A stretch of DNA of 22,156 bases. Source: DAOUAG01 sp034432935 (GTDB lineage: Bacteria; Chloroflexota; Dehalococcoidia; SM23-28-2; RBG-16-64-32). This document shows positions 12,955 through 20,606 of this stretch, piece after piece (within the stretch, counting starts at the first letter, position 1; each line of letters starts with the position of its first letter). Under the pieces are notes generated by a model. That model saw only the letters and a program-made list of their open reading frames with translations, did no database searches and was not told the DNA's origin. The position numbers and the translations under genes are program-made. The DNA lies in NCBI GenBank assembly GCA_034432935.1, contig DAOUBD010000013.1:1-22156 (forward strand), in the 5' to 3' direction.

Positions 12955-14406
12955 TCAGTTCAAAGGATCACCGATGGGTGTACACCCAGGCGGCTGACTC
13001 ACGGGCAGCGAAGCAACGTAACGCAGGATGAGCAGCGCGTCCACCGCATCCACGCTCCCGTCGCAGTTCATATCACCCTGCTTGGGAGGAGGCCCGAAGG
13101 AGAGCATGACAACCCCGTCCTGGTAGGCATGGTTCACGGACGCATTGTCGAACACCGCAATGCCAAAGGGGTATGTCTTGGTCAGATCGGTGAACTGGAC
13201 ATCGTGCTCGCTGGAGGTGACCAGCGGGCGAGCGATTTCCAGACGCCAGTGCCCGCCTTGATACACCGCCTTGCCCTGGATATCGCCGCGGTCACCAGAG
13301 AAGGCGCTCACGATGATGCCGGCGATCTCATCACCCGGCTGGTAGGTGTCGGCAAAGGGCTGCTTCTCGCTGTCCAGGATCCAGTAGGGCGGGGCAGGCT
13401 GATCAGGGGAAGTGAAGGCCGGCGCCGTCTTATCGGCATTCTGGTTCGTAGTATACCCTCCCCCGGTCTTGGGATCGGAGTGGCGTCCTGCCTCCGGCGC
13501 CGTGGTCGCATCGTACCGGTCGGAGTTCAGGTATTGGTCGTCCACCTGCCCGACGGGGTTAGTGCGGACAGCCTTCCAATGCCAGATATCCAGCTCTTCG
13601 CCAGTGTTAGGCGTATACATGTTCCCGTATCCGCTGTTGGCGGGCTGCTCTCCCGCGTGGCATAGCAGGGCGCAACCAGCCTGAGCGAAACCGGAAGTGT
13701 CTATGTCCCAAGCAAGAGCGAGCTTGTCCTCATAGTACACGTTCTCTTCGTGCGTAGTAGTACTGGACAGCTTCACCCAGGTGCCGTCGTCCTGTTTCTG
13801 CCAAGGCTCACGCCGCAAGCTCTCCGTGGGGTCGGCCCAGTCGAAGAGGAAGAAGATCCTATCTGACGTGTAGACCGATTTGACGGAGACGGTGGTGCTT
13901 CCCATGTTGGCCCCGTTGGCCACCGGGACGTTCACCGCGTTGGCTTTGCTCCAGAGGGAATCGGCAACCCCGTCGATTGCGGGACCGGCGGGAACGAACA
14001 CCGACGTAAGGGCCACGGGAGGCGCGGGCGTCGGCGTGGGACCACCGGGGTGGCTTGCTGGGTCGCCTGGTTTCGTCCGCGCGTTGATCTCGTCTATGTT
14101 GCTGTAGCCATCGCCATCCGAATCAGCAGACTCGATAGCAGCGAAGGCAGCGGCGGGATCAGAGCCGTGAGCATCCAGCGCCTGCTCGAACGCGTTTCCA
14201 TAGGCGTTGCGCGGGCCTCCACCCCCGGCCGATTGGTGACAGAGGGCACACGTATCCAACGCAGTGCCCGAGGTGCCGTACTTGGCGTTGAAGGCGTTCA
14301 GGTAGCCGCCGTATGCGGACGTTTGGTGTGCTGGACCCGCAGAGAGGTACAACAGGACCAGGCCAATGGCAAGCAGGACGGGTGGCCCAATGTATTTGGC
14401 TCTCAC
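12955..14406 (-). CDS. Secreted haem-type protein: CxxCH, EF-hand-like, ethylbenzene-dehydrogenase-like domain and dockerin-like repeat
   Basis: 483 residues from GTG 14406, preferred because AAAAGGGGG lies six bases upstream and a signal peptide (PPVLLAIGLVLLYLSAG) then begins at once; ATG 14442 is the alternative. Order: cytochrome c-like CALCH (C53, C56, H57); a calcium-loop DSDGDGYSNIDE (95-106); a Pro-Thr linker (about 118-131); a domain starting AIDGVADSLWSKA and running to about 440 that resembles the haem-binding domain of ethylbenzene dehydrogenase-related proteins, including FLFDWADPTES, CALLCH (C245, C249, H250) and DIWHWKAVRTNPVGQVDDQYL-like residues at 273-293; and finally one dockerin type I-like repeat, GDMNCDGSVDAVDALLILRY (444-463). 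It probably binds haem outside the membrane and takes part in electron transfer or sensing, perhaps docked to a surface partner. Role inferred. Confidence 0.82.
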   Translation of the reverse strand: MRAKYIGPPVLLAIGLVLLYLSAGPAHQTSAYGGYLNAFNAKYGTSGTALDTCALCHQSAGGGGPRNAYGNAFEQALDAHGSDPAAAFAAIESADSDGDGYSNIDEINARTKPGDPASHPGGPTPTPAPPVALTSVFVPAGPAIDGVADSLWSKANAVNVPVANGANMGSTTVSVKSVYTSDRIFFLFDWADPTESLRREPWQKQDDGTWVKLSSTTTHEENVYYEDKLALAWDIDTSGFAQAGCALLCHAGEQPANSGYGNMYTPNTGEELDIWHWKAVRTNPVGQVDDQYLNSDRYDATTAPEAGRHSDPKTGGGYTTNQNADKTAPAFTSPDQPAPPYWILDSEKQPFADTYQPGDEIAGIIVSAFSGDRGDIQGKAVYQGGHWRLEIARPLVTSSEHDVQFTDLTKTYPFGIAVFDNASVNHAYQDGVVMLSFGPPPKQGDMNCDGSVDAVDALLILRYVASLPVSQPPGCTPIGDPLN

Positions 14407-14629
14407 GTGGAACCCCCTTTTCGATCTGTGGACGTCTTTCATGCCTACAGACTAGTCCCGCCCTCGGGGCAAGATCATGTCCCCCAGGGCAACATCGAGG
14501 CTATCAATGAGGGGACCGCTAGGTACGGCCGGAACATGTATCTCCCGTTAGGTACCGTCTGATACGTGATGCTCCACCCCCGCCTGCACGCGGCTACGGG
14601 TCAAACGGCCGGAAGAGGGTCCCGAGGTC

Positions 14630-15073
14630 TCAGGCCTCTGGGGTCAGCACCACGATGGGGATCGGGCGTCCAGCCCGGACCTCGTACTCTCGATATCCCG
14701 CATACTGGGCCAGGAGCTGGGGCCAGAGGCGCGCCCGCTCCTCCGGCCCGGCCACCCTCGCCCTACAGCGCAGGGTCAGCCGGCCCACCTGCACGCGCGC
14801 CTCCGGGTGGGCCCGCAAGTTCAGATACCACGCGGGATAACGGGGGTCGCCTCCGTTGGAAGCGACGACCACCAGGGCATCCCCATCCCGGTGATATAGG
14901 AGTGGCGTGGTGCGCTCCTTCCCGCTCTTGCGGCCCTTCGTGGTGAGGAGGAGCATCGGTTTGCCGGCAAGGCTGGCGCCCAGCCTTCCGCGGCTCGCCC
15001 GGTACACGGACCTGTGGACGAAAGCGATGGACCGGATCAGAGGTTGGATGTTAGGGAAAGCCAAGGGCGCCAC
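14630..15073 (-). CDS. Nitroreductase/DUF385-family F420-dependent-type oxidoreductase
   Basis: 147 residues from GTG 15073, preceded by AGGGGG. It matches the deazaflavin-dependent nitroreductase (Ddn-like, PF04075) family: LLLTTKGRKSGKERTTPLLY, VVVASNGGDPRYPAWYLNL and the C-terminal RPIPIVVLTPE. Family members use reduced F420 to reduce quinones or nitro compounds, often at the membrane. F420 use is inferred from the family; no F420 biosynthesis gene is in the window. The start is five bases after the stop of the upstream SDR gene on the same strand, so the two are very likely co-transcribed. Confidence 0.88.
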   Translation of the reverse strand: MAPLAFPNIQPLIRSIAFVHRSVYRASRGRLGASLAGKPMLLLTTKGRKSGKERTTPLLYHRDGDALVVVASNGGDPRYPAWYLNLRAHPEARVQVGRLTLRCRARVAGPEERARLWPQLLAQYAGYREYEVRAGRPIPIVVLTPEA

Positions 15074-15078
15074 ACCCC

Positions 15079-15933
15079 CTAGGTGAAAACCGCCGTCTCA
15101 GGATTCCGTTCCGCCACGATGTTCTCCATGCGGGCCCGGATCACGTCCGTGCGGTCCCGATGCGGCAGGATGTAGAGCTTCTCATGCCGCACCGCCTGGA
15201 AAACCTCCTCCGCCACCTGCTCCGGCGCCATCCCCGTAGCGAGCAACTGGCGCACGCTTTGCATGACGGCCTGTCCCGCCGGCGTCGCAGGCCTCTCGCC
15301 GGGCGCGTTCTGTAGTTCGGGCGGCCGGTTACGCTCCGCGTCCACCAGGTTCGTGCGCACCCAAGCGGGGCAGAGCACGGAGACCCTGAGCTTAGCGCCG
15401 GCGACGTTTAACTCGTGGTAAAGACTCTCGGAAAGGGCGACCACGGCGTGTTTGGCCACGCTGTAGATCCCGAGAAAAGGCCCCGTGATGAGCCCGGCCA
15501 TGGAGGCCGTATTGACTATGTGCCCTTCGGTCTCCTGCTTCAGCATGATGGGTACGAACACCCTCACGCCGTGGATCACGCCCCAGAGGTTGACCCCCAT
15601 GACCCACTGCCAGTCGGCCAGCGTCGCGTCCCACAGAAACCCCCCGGGCGGCACCACGCCGGCGTTGTTGCAAACGATGTGCACGGCGCCGAACTCCCGG
15701 AGAGTAGCGTCCGCCAGCGCCTGCACCTCCTCCGGCTTGGAGACGTCGGTCCGAACGGGCAAGACATGGGCGCCCGCCTGCCTCACCTCAGAGGCCGTCC
15801 GGTCTAGAGCAGCTTGCTCTATGTCTGCCAGAACTACCTTCATCCCCTCCCGGGCGAACCGCTCCGCCATCGCTCGCCCGATGCCGCTCGCCCCGCCCGT
15901 TACAACGGCTACCCGGTCCCGAAACTCCTTCAC
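15079..15933 (-). CDS. Short-chain dehydrogenase/reductase
   Basis: 284 residues from GTG 15933, chosen because AAGGAGG lies six bases upstream and the protein then starts VKEFRDRVAVVTGG, as SDRs do; the frame is open to 16167 but overlaps ribD antisense. Classical SDR features: cofactor loop TGGASGIG, adenine-site LADIE (an acidic residue after the second strand suggests NAD rather than NADP), NNAG, and catalytic Ser-Tyr-Lys in NTASMAG and IYSVAKHAVVAL. The substrate is unknown. First gene of a pair with the DUF385 oxidoreductase; divergent from ribD, with about 160 bases between starts. Confidence 0.92.
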   Translation of the reverse strand: MKEFRDRVAVVTGGASGIGRAMAERFAREGMKVVLADIEQAALDRTASEVRQAGAHVLPVRTDVSKPEEVQALADATLREFGAVHIVCNNAGVVPPGGFLWDATLADWQWVMGVNLWGVIHGVRVFVPIMLKQETEGHIVNTASMAGLITGPFLGIYSVAKHAVVALSESLYHELNVAGAKLRVSVLCPAWVRTNLVDAERNRPPELQNAPGERPATPAGQAVMQSVRQLLATGMAPEQVAEEVFQAVRHEKLYILPHRDRTDVIRARMENIVAERNPETAVFT

Positions 15934-16078
15934 GCCAGCCTCCTTACGGCCCTTACCTACACCCAGGGATCGAAGCCCGCATGCGGATAGATACCACCTT
16001 GCTACCCCGGCGTCCAGCCCTGCTGCGCGCCGCAACGGTCCCCTTCCGTGCCTCGCAGCGAGAAGCCGGCAGCCGTGC

Positions 16079-16084
16079 GATAAT
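16079..16084 (+). promoter_or_regulatory. -10 box close to the ribD start
   Basis: GATAAT ends nine bases before the ATG at 16094, with no Shine-Dalgarno sequence between. A leaderless or very short leader is implied. No clear -35 hexamer. Confidence 0.35.
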
Positions 16085-16093
16085 ATCCCCGCC

Positions 16094-17203
16094 ATGCTGC
16101 CAGCGCCCATGCAGGAAGCCCTGCGCCTGGCCCGGGAGGCGCCGGAGCCCACATCGCCCAACCCCACGGTGGGCGCCGTCGTCGTGGGGCCCCAAGGCGA
16201 GATCCTCGGCCGCGGCGTAACGCAGCCGCCGCCGGGCCCTCACGCCGAAGTCGTCGCTCTCCAGCAGGCCGGCGACCGGGCGCGGGGCGCCACCATGTAC
16301 GTGACGCTGGAGCCCTGCGTCCACCACGGGCGCACGCCCCCCTGCATAGACGCCATCATCGCGGCCGGGATCGCCGAGGTGCACTACGCCCTGGAGGACC
16401 CCGACCCCAACGTGCAGGGCCGGGGCCGGCAGGCGCTACAAGCCGCTGGCCTGCGGGTGGTGGCCGGCGAAGGCGCTGACGAGGCGCGGCGCATCTTGGA
16501 GGCATACCTGAAGCACCGCACCCAGGGCATGCCCTTCGTCATCGCCAAGTTCGCCGCATCCCTCGACGGCCGGATCGCCGCTGCCTCGGGCGACTCCCGC
16601 TGGGTGGCCGGCGAAGAGGCCAGGGAATGGGCCCACCAGATGCGCTGCCGCATCGACGCCATCGTCGTGGGATCCTCCACCGTGCTCATAGACGACCCGC
16701 TGCTCACGGCACGCCCCGGCGGCCAAGAGGCTCGGCGCCAACCCTTGCGGGTGGTGGTGGACACCAGGGGCCGCACTCCGCCAATGGCGCGCGTCTTCAC
16801 CGGGCCGGCCCGCACCATCGTAGCGACGGCCGGTGATGCGCCGCCCGCCTGGCTGGCGGCCATCGAGGCCCGGGGCGCTGAGGTCCTCCCCCTGCCCCGC
16901 GAAGGGCCGCACGTGTCGCTGCCATCCCTGCTCCAAGAGTTGGCAGGCCGCGACGTCGTCACGGCCTTGGTGGAGGGCGGCGGCGTCTTGCTGGGCTCCT
17001 TCTTCGACCGCGGTCTCGTCGACAAGGTGTACGCTGTCCTGGCGCCCATCATCATCGGCGCGGCCGATGCCCCCGCCGCCGTCGCCGGCAAGGGCGCCTA
17101 CAGGATGGCGGACGCTCTCCGGCTGCGGAACGTAGAGGTTACGCGCCTGGGCCAGGATGTCTTGGTCACAGGGTACCCCGCCTATCAGCGAGGACAGGAG
17201 TAG
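16094..17203 (+). CDS. ribD: Bifunctional diaminohydroxyphosphoribosylaminopyrimidine deaminase / 5-amino-6-(5-phosphoribosylamino)uracil reductase
   Basis: 369 residues from ATG 16094. The N-terminal deaminase half has SPNPTVGAVVVGP and zinc ligands H50 (in HAE, with E52), C75 and C84 (PCVHHGRTPPC). The C-terminal reductase half begins AKFAASLDGRIAAASGDSRW and continues WAHQMRCRIDAIVVGSSTVL, DDPLLTAR and LVEGGGVLLGSFF, the NADPH-binding region. It performs the second and third steps from GTP towards riboflavin; its pathway product, after dephosphorylation, is also the precursor of F420. First gene of a likely operon with two acetyltransferases and ribE. Confidence 0.97.
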   Translation: MLPAPMQEALRLAREAPEPTSPNPTVGAVVVGPQGEILGRGVTQPPPGPHAEVVALQQAGDRARGATMYVTLEPCVHHGRTPPCIDAIIAAGIAEVHYALEDPDPNVQGRGRQALQAAGLRVVAGEGADEARRILEAYLKHRTQGMPFVIAKFAASLDGRIAAASGDSRWVAGEEAREWAHQMRCRIDAIVVGSSTVLIDDPLLTARPGGQEARRQPLRVVVDTRGRTPPMARVFTGPARTIVATAGDAPPAWLAAIEARGAEVLPLPREGPHVSLPSLLQELAGRDVVTALVEGGGVLLGSFFDRGLVDKVYAVLAPIIIGAADAPAAVAGKGAYRMADALRLRNVEVTRLGQDVLVTGYPAYQRGQE

Positions 17204-17210
17204 GCGCACG

Positions 17211-17837
17211 ATGCCCCCTGCGCCGCCGGCCCGCCTGCCGCCAGAGAAGACATCCGAGGCCGCGGCCGTCTTGGCCCGAGCCTTCCACGACGACCCTATC
17301 TGGACGTGGGCGCTCCCACAGGAGGAAGAACGGCGGCGGGTCCTCCCCTGGTGGATGGAGGTGAGCACCCGATACTGCCATCTCTTCGGCGAGGTGTACG
17401 TCAGTGGGGACATCGCCGGCGTGGCGGACTGGCTAACTCCGGGCAATACCGGCTTTCCCCCCGAGCGGCTCCTAGCCGCCGGCTATGGCCCGATGCGCCA
17501 GGTCTTTGGGGAAGAACCATACGAGCGGTTCATGCGCATGCTGGCCACGACTCAGCCCCTGCACGAGGCGGCGATGCCGGGCCCCCACTACTACCTCATG
17601 CTCCTGGGAGTGGACCCGCCGCAGCAGGGACGCGGCACCGGCGGCGCCCTCATCCAGCCGATTCTGGCCCGAGCCGATGCCGAAGGGCTGCCCAGTTACC
17701 TGGAGACAGAGCGGGAGATCAACGTCCGGTTCTACTTGCGCCATGGATTTCGCGTGCTGGTGGAGACCGCTGTGCCTGGTGGCGGCCCGAAGATCTGGAC
17801 GATGGCCCGCGCGCCGCGGCCCGGGGGCGCGCCATGA
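17211..17837 (+). CDS. GNAT-family N-acetyltransferase, copy 1 of a tandem pair
   Basis: 208 residues from ATG 17211, seven bases after the ribD stop, with AGGACAGGAG about ten bases upstream. The acetyl-CoA pyrophosphate loop is QQGRGTGG (family Q-x-x-G-x-G/A), preceded by the strand YYLMLLGVDPP and followed by NVRFYLRHGFRVL, the typical GNAT C-terminus. It shares this core closely with the next gene, so they arose by duplication. Acceptor unknown. Its stop overlaps the next start as ATGA, indicating translational coupling. Confidence 0.88.
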   Translation: MPPAPPARLPPEKTSEAAAVLARAFHDDPIWTWALPQEEERRRVLPWWMEVSTRYCHLFGEVYVSGDIAGVADWLTPGNTGFPPERLLAAGYGPMRQVFGEEPYERFMRMLATTQPLHEAAMPGPHYYLMLLGVDPPQQGRGTGGALIQPILARADAEGLPSYLETEREINVRFYLRHGFRVLVETAVPGGGPKIWTMARAPRPGGAP

Positions 17838-18451
17838 GCCTTCAGCAAGCGGTGCCTCTGCTAGAGCCCCAATGGCGCCAGGTGGCCCGGGCCCTGGCCC
17901 GCGCCTTCTTCGACGAACCCGGCGTCGTCTGGCTCCTGCCTCGCGCGGGCCAGCGCAAGCGCTTCCTCCTGTGGCACTTCCACCGGGAGCTCCGCTATGG
18001 ACACCTCTACGGCGAGATGCACACTACCCCAGGCGAGCCCATCGGCGCGGCCATATGGCTCCCGCCCGACCAGCCCTCGTTCTCCGTCTCGCGTTTTCTG
18101 GCCCTCGGTTACGGCGTCCTCCCTACCAAGATCGGCGGCGTGGCCCTGGTCAAGTTTCTCGCCTCCATGGGCCACCTGGACCGGCTCCACCGCCAGGACG
18201 CGCCGGAGCGGCACTGGTATCTGGCCACCCTGGGAGTCGATCCTCCCTACCAGGGACAAGGCATCGGCGGATCCCTTCTCCAGCCGGTGCTGGCCCGGGC
18301 CGATGCAGCGGGTCTGCCCTGCTACCTTGAGACCGGCCGCGAGATCAACGTGCGCTTCTACCAGAAGCACGGCTTCCAGGTTATCCGGACCGGCTTCGCT
18401 CCCTTGGGTGGGCCGCGCTACTGGACGATGCTGCGGCCACCCATCGGCTAG
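17834..18451 (+). CDS. GNAT-family N-acetyltransferase, copy 2 of a tandem pair
   Basis: 205 residues from ATG 17834, overlapping the previous stop by four bases. The acetyl-CoA loop is YQGQGIGG, and the flanks LATLGVDPP, ARADAAGLPCYLETGREIN and VRFYQKHGFQVI match copy 1 nearly residue for residue, while the N-terminal halves have diverged more. That pattern fits an old tandem duplication with the cofactor site kept and the acceptor site changed. The function of the pair, and any link to the flanking riboflavin genes, is unknown. Confidence 0.88.
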   Translation: MSLQQAVPLLEPQWRQVARALARAFFDEPGVVWLLPRAGQRKRFLLWHFHRELRYGHLYGEMHTTPGEPIGAAIWLPPDQPSFSVSRFLALGYGVLPTKIGGVALVKFLASMGHLDRLHRQDAPERHWYLATLGVDPPYQGQGIGGSLLQPVLARADAAGLPCYLETGREINVRFYQKHGFQVIRTGFAPLGGPRYWTMLRPPIG

Positions 18452-18510
18452 GAGCGCCCGAACCAGGGCTCGTTGCCGCCCGCGCCGGTCTCATGTACCT
18501 TGGAGCCACC

Positions 18511-19116
18511 ATGTTCACCGGCATCATCGAGGAGGTCGGCACCGTCCGGGAAGCCAAGGCGGGGCATCTGGTTGTCGCCTGTCAGAAGATTATGGAAGGC
18601 ACCCAACCGGGCGACTCCATCGCCGTGAACGGTGTCGATCTGACGGTGACCCGCATCGAGGGGGATTCGTTGCACTTCGACTGCATGCCGGAGACGTACC
18701 GCCGCTCGAACCTGGGGGAGCTCCGGCCCGGCGACCCGGTGAACCTGGAGCGTTCGGTAACACCCATGACGAGGCTCTCCGGCCATCTGGTGCGGGGCGT
18801 AGTAGAAGCCACGGGCCGCATCGCAGCCCTGACACCCGAGGGCGACGCCATCATCGTTCGCATCGAGGCGCCGGCGGATATCCTCCGCCACGCCATCGTC
18901 AAGGGCCCCATCGCAGTAGATGGCATCTCGCTGACCGTCATCGCCAAGGATGCTACGTCTTTCTCCGTTTCCCTGGTCCAGTACACCCAGGAGAACACCG
19001 GCCTGGCGCGGAAAAAGCCGGGTGATACCGTCAACCTGGAGAGCGATATAATCGCCCGCTACGTGCGGCAGTACGTAGAGGAGATCTTGGGCCAGATGGG
19101 GGAGCCCGCAGCTTAG
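18511..19116 (+). CDS. ribE: Riboflavin synthase alpha chain
   Basis: 201 residues from ATG 18511 (TTGGAG just upstream); an in-frame ATG at 18493 is less likely because the family begins MFTGIIEEVG. The enzyme dismutates two 6,7-dimethyl-8-ribityllumazine molecules to riboflavin. Two similar barrels are visible: SIAVNGVDLTV (36-46) and PIAVDGISLTV (133-143), with GHLVRGVVEATG (91-102) and a final VNLESDIIARYV. Two positions usually conserved in the N-terminal barrel are changed: the Cys of NGxCLTV is Asp (D43), and the second His of GGHxxxGH is Val (V97). Activity is likely but not certain. Last gene of the ribD operon, convergent with dcd. Confidence 0.94.
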   Translation: MFTGIIEEVGTVREAKAGHLVVACQKIMEGTQPGDSIAVNGVDLTVTRIEGDSLHFDCMPETYRRSNLGELRPGDPVNLERSVTPMTRLSGHLVRGVVEATGRIAALTPEGDAIIVRIEAPADILRHAIVKGPIAVDGISLTVIAKDATSFSVSLVQYTQENTGLARKKPGDTVNLESDIIARYVRQYVEEILGQMGEPAA

Positions 19117-19682
19117 CGGCGGAACTCTTCGGAGATGCGCGAGGGGGTGGGCCCCGTCTGCCCCTGGTACTTCGAGCCGAGGCCAGGGCTGCCGTAAGGC
19201 CTGTCCACGGGGGTGGTCAGGCGCAGAAAGCTGATCTGGGCGATGCGCATGCCGGGGTAGAGGGCGATGGGCATCTGGGACTGATTGGAGAGCTCCAGGG
19301 TCAGCTTGCCCGTCCAACCGGGGTCCACGTAACCGGCAGTGGCGTGAACCAGGAGTCCCAGGCGCCCCAACGACGACTTGCCGTCTACCCTGGCCACGAT
19401 GTCGTGCGGCAGGGTGATGATCTCGACGGTGGAGCCCAGACAGAAGGTGCCAGGCTGGATGATGAAGGGTTCATTTTCCCCGATCACCACAAGTTCGGTG
19501 AGCCCTTCCACGGCCTCGCGGACGTCGACGAAGGGCCGGCTAGTGACGCGGAACAGCCGGAACTGGCGGTCCAACCGCAGGTCCACCGAGGCCGGCTGAA
19601 GGGCATCCTCCTCGAAGGGCTCTATGCCGAGCCGCCCGGCGGCGATCTCTTGTCTTATCGTGTGGTCGCTGAGAACGGTCAC
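19113..19682 (-). CDS. dcd: dCTP deaminase
   Basis: 189 residues from GTG 19682, chosen because the family begins (M)xVLSDxxIR and because a promoter places the transcript start there; GTG 19688 adds two residues. It deaminates dCTP to dUTP (or, in bifunctional members, to dUMP), supplying dTMP synthesis. Motifs: LQPASVDLRL, VDGKSSLGRLGL (with the Ser-Ser-x-x-Arg phosphate site), HATAGYVDPGWTGKLTLELSN (catalytic Glu E130) and GMRIAQISFLRL. The sequence does not let me decide between mono- and bifunctional types. Its TAA stop overlaps the ribE stop on the other strand. Confidence 0.95.
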   Translation of the reverse strand: MTVLSDHTIRQEIAAGRLGIEPFEEDALQPASVDLRLDRQFRLFRVTSRPFVDVREAVEGLTELVVIGENEPFIIQPGTFCLGSTVEIITLPHDIVARVDGKSSLGRLGLLVHATAGYVDPGWTGKLTLELSNQSQMPIALYPGMRIAQISFLRLTTPVDRPYGSPGLGSKYQGQTGPTPSRISEEFRR

Positions 19683-19688
19683 GGGCAC

Positions 19689-19717
19689 AGGTTAAGCCCC
19701 GGACCGGCAGCGGTCAA
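19689..19717 (-). promoter_or_regulatory. Promoter of dcd
   Basis: On the minus strand TTGACC (19717-19712), exactly 17 bases, TAACCT (19694-19689). The start would fall near 19682, which is the G of the preferred GTG start, so the message is probably leaderless. Confidence 0.55.
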
Positions 19718-19841
19718 AGGGCTGGCCACGTCCGCTGCCGCGGCGAAAATTTGAATCTCCTTAGAAACGGCCGCGGTGGCGCCAGCCTTGGTTCTTTCCA
19801 ACCGTTTTCCAATCTTCTTTCACTATCCTCGGCCGTAGCAA

Positions 19842-19890
19842 TGGCCGGGCCCGGCCAAGGACACGCAAGAAACGCCGCGCGACAGCGGCG
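19842..19890. repeat. Palindrome and hairpin upstream of the ECF sigma gene
   Basis: TGGCCGGGCCCGGCCA (19842-19857) is a perfect 16-base palindrome. A second inverted repeat, CGCCGC (19873-19878) and GCGGCG (19885-19890), has loop GCGACA. GGGCCCGGCC recurs at about 19897-19906. These lie 80-125 bases before the sigma gene and could be operators or leader structures. The rest of the 19683-19967 gap holds no gene. Confidence 0.4.
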
Positions 19891-19967
19891 AATCGGGGGC
19901 CCGGCCAGCGATATACCACGAAAGGACGGTCCAACCCCTGGAGAGGCACAGCACTATATCGAGACCG

Positions 19968-20606
19968 ATGACGGAAGAGGCGGCGGCGCTGAAGCCTGCC
20001 TGGGACCCCCGCCAGGCAGAGCTTGTCCATCTCCTTCGCCAGCGGTCCGATGAGGCGTGGACAGAAGTCTACAACCAGTGCTACCGGCCCATCTACCGCT
20101 ACGTCCATGCCCGCGTATTCGATGAGGCCGCCGCTGGAGACATCGCCTCGGCAGTCTTTGCCGAGGCGATCGCCTCCATCGGCTCGTACACCTACCGCGG
20201 GCGGCCGATCCTGGCCTGGCTCTACCGCATCGCCCGGAACCTGGTGGCGGACCACCAGCGAAAGGCGCTGCGCTTCCGTAACGGCGGCTCCTCCTCTGCC
20301 TTGGACCTGCCCCGCCGTTTCGCCGCTCGCCTCTTGGGGCGCCAGAAGGACGGCCTCGAGCCTATGGAGGCGGTCGCAGCCAACGGGCCGCTGGGCGACC
20401 CGGCTGCCATGGCCGACCACCTGGACCTGCGCCGCAGCCTTGCAGCCCTCCCTCAGGGGCAGCGAGAGGTACTGACGTTGCGATACCTGGTCGGCCTCAG
20501 CACCCAGGAGATCGCAACCGTCATGGGCCGCCGGCCTGCCGCTGTCTACTCCCTCCACGCCCGTGCCCTGGCCGCTCTCCGGAAGCAGATGGAGGGCCCA
20601 AAATGA
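19968..20606 (+). CDS. ECF-type RNA polymerase sigma factor
   Basis: 212 residues from ATG 19968. Region 2 (about 30-100) has WTEVYNQCYRPIYRYVHAR and YRGRPILAWLYRIARNLVAD, the core-binding and -10-recognising part. Region 4 (about 155-208) has LPQGQREVLTLRYLVGLSTQEIA and an HTH ending RRPAAVYSLHARAL for the -35. The two are joined by a long linker (about 100-150), as in ECF factors with no region 3. The next gene has a membrane helix and an anti-sigma-like N-terminus, so the sigma factor is probably held at the membrane until a signal arrives. No Shine-Dalgarno sequence is seen; TATATC (19955-19960) stands seven bases before the ATG. Confidence 0.92.
   Translation: MTEEAAALKPAWDPRQAELVHLLRQRSDEAWTEVYNQCYRPIYRYVHARVFDEAAAGDIASAVFAEAIASIGSYTYRGRPILAWLYRIARNLVADHQRKALRFRNGGSSSALDLPRRFAARLLGRQKDGLEPMEAVAANGPLGDPAAMADHLDLRRSLAALPQGQREVLTLRYLVGLSTQEIATVMGRRPAAVYSLHARALAALRKQMEGPK

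Noticed and set aside
14520..14555. Direct repeat TAGGTAC at 14520-14526 and 14549-14555 upstream of the haem/dockerin gene
   Set aside because: Seven bases of identity 29 bases apart is weak, and no promoter elements align with it; noted only as what the 14407-14629 gap contains.
16436..17446. Minus-strand frame of 336 codons opposite ribD
   Set aside because: The plus strand encodes a complete RibD with all catalytic residues; the minus frame is a shadow.
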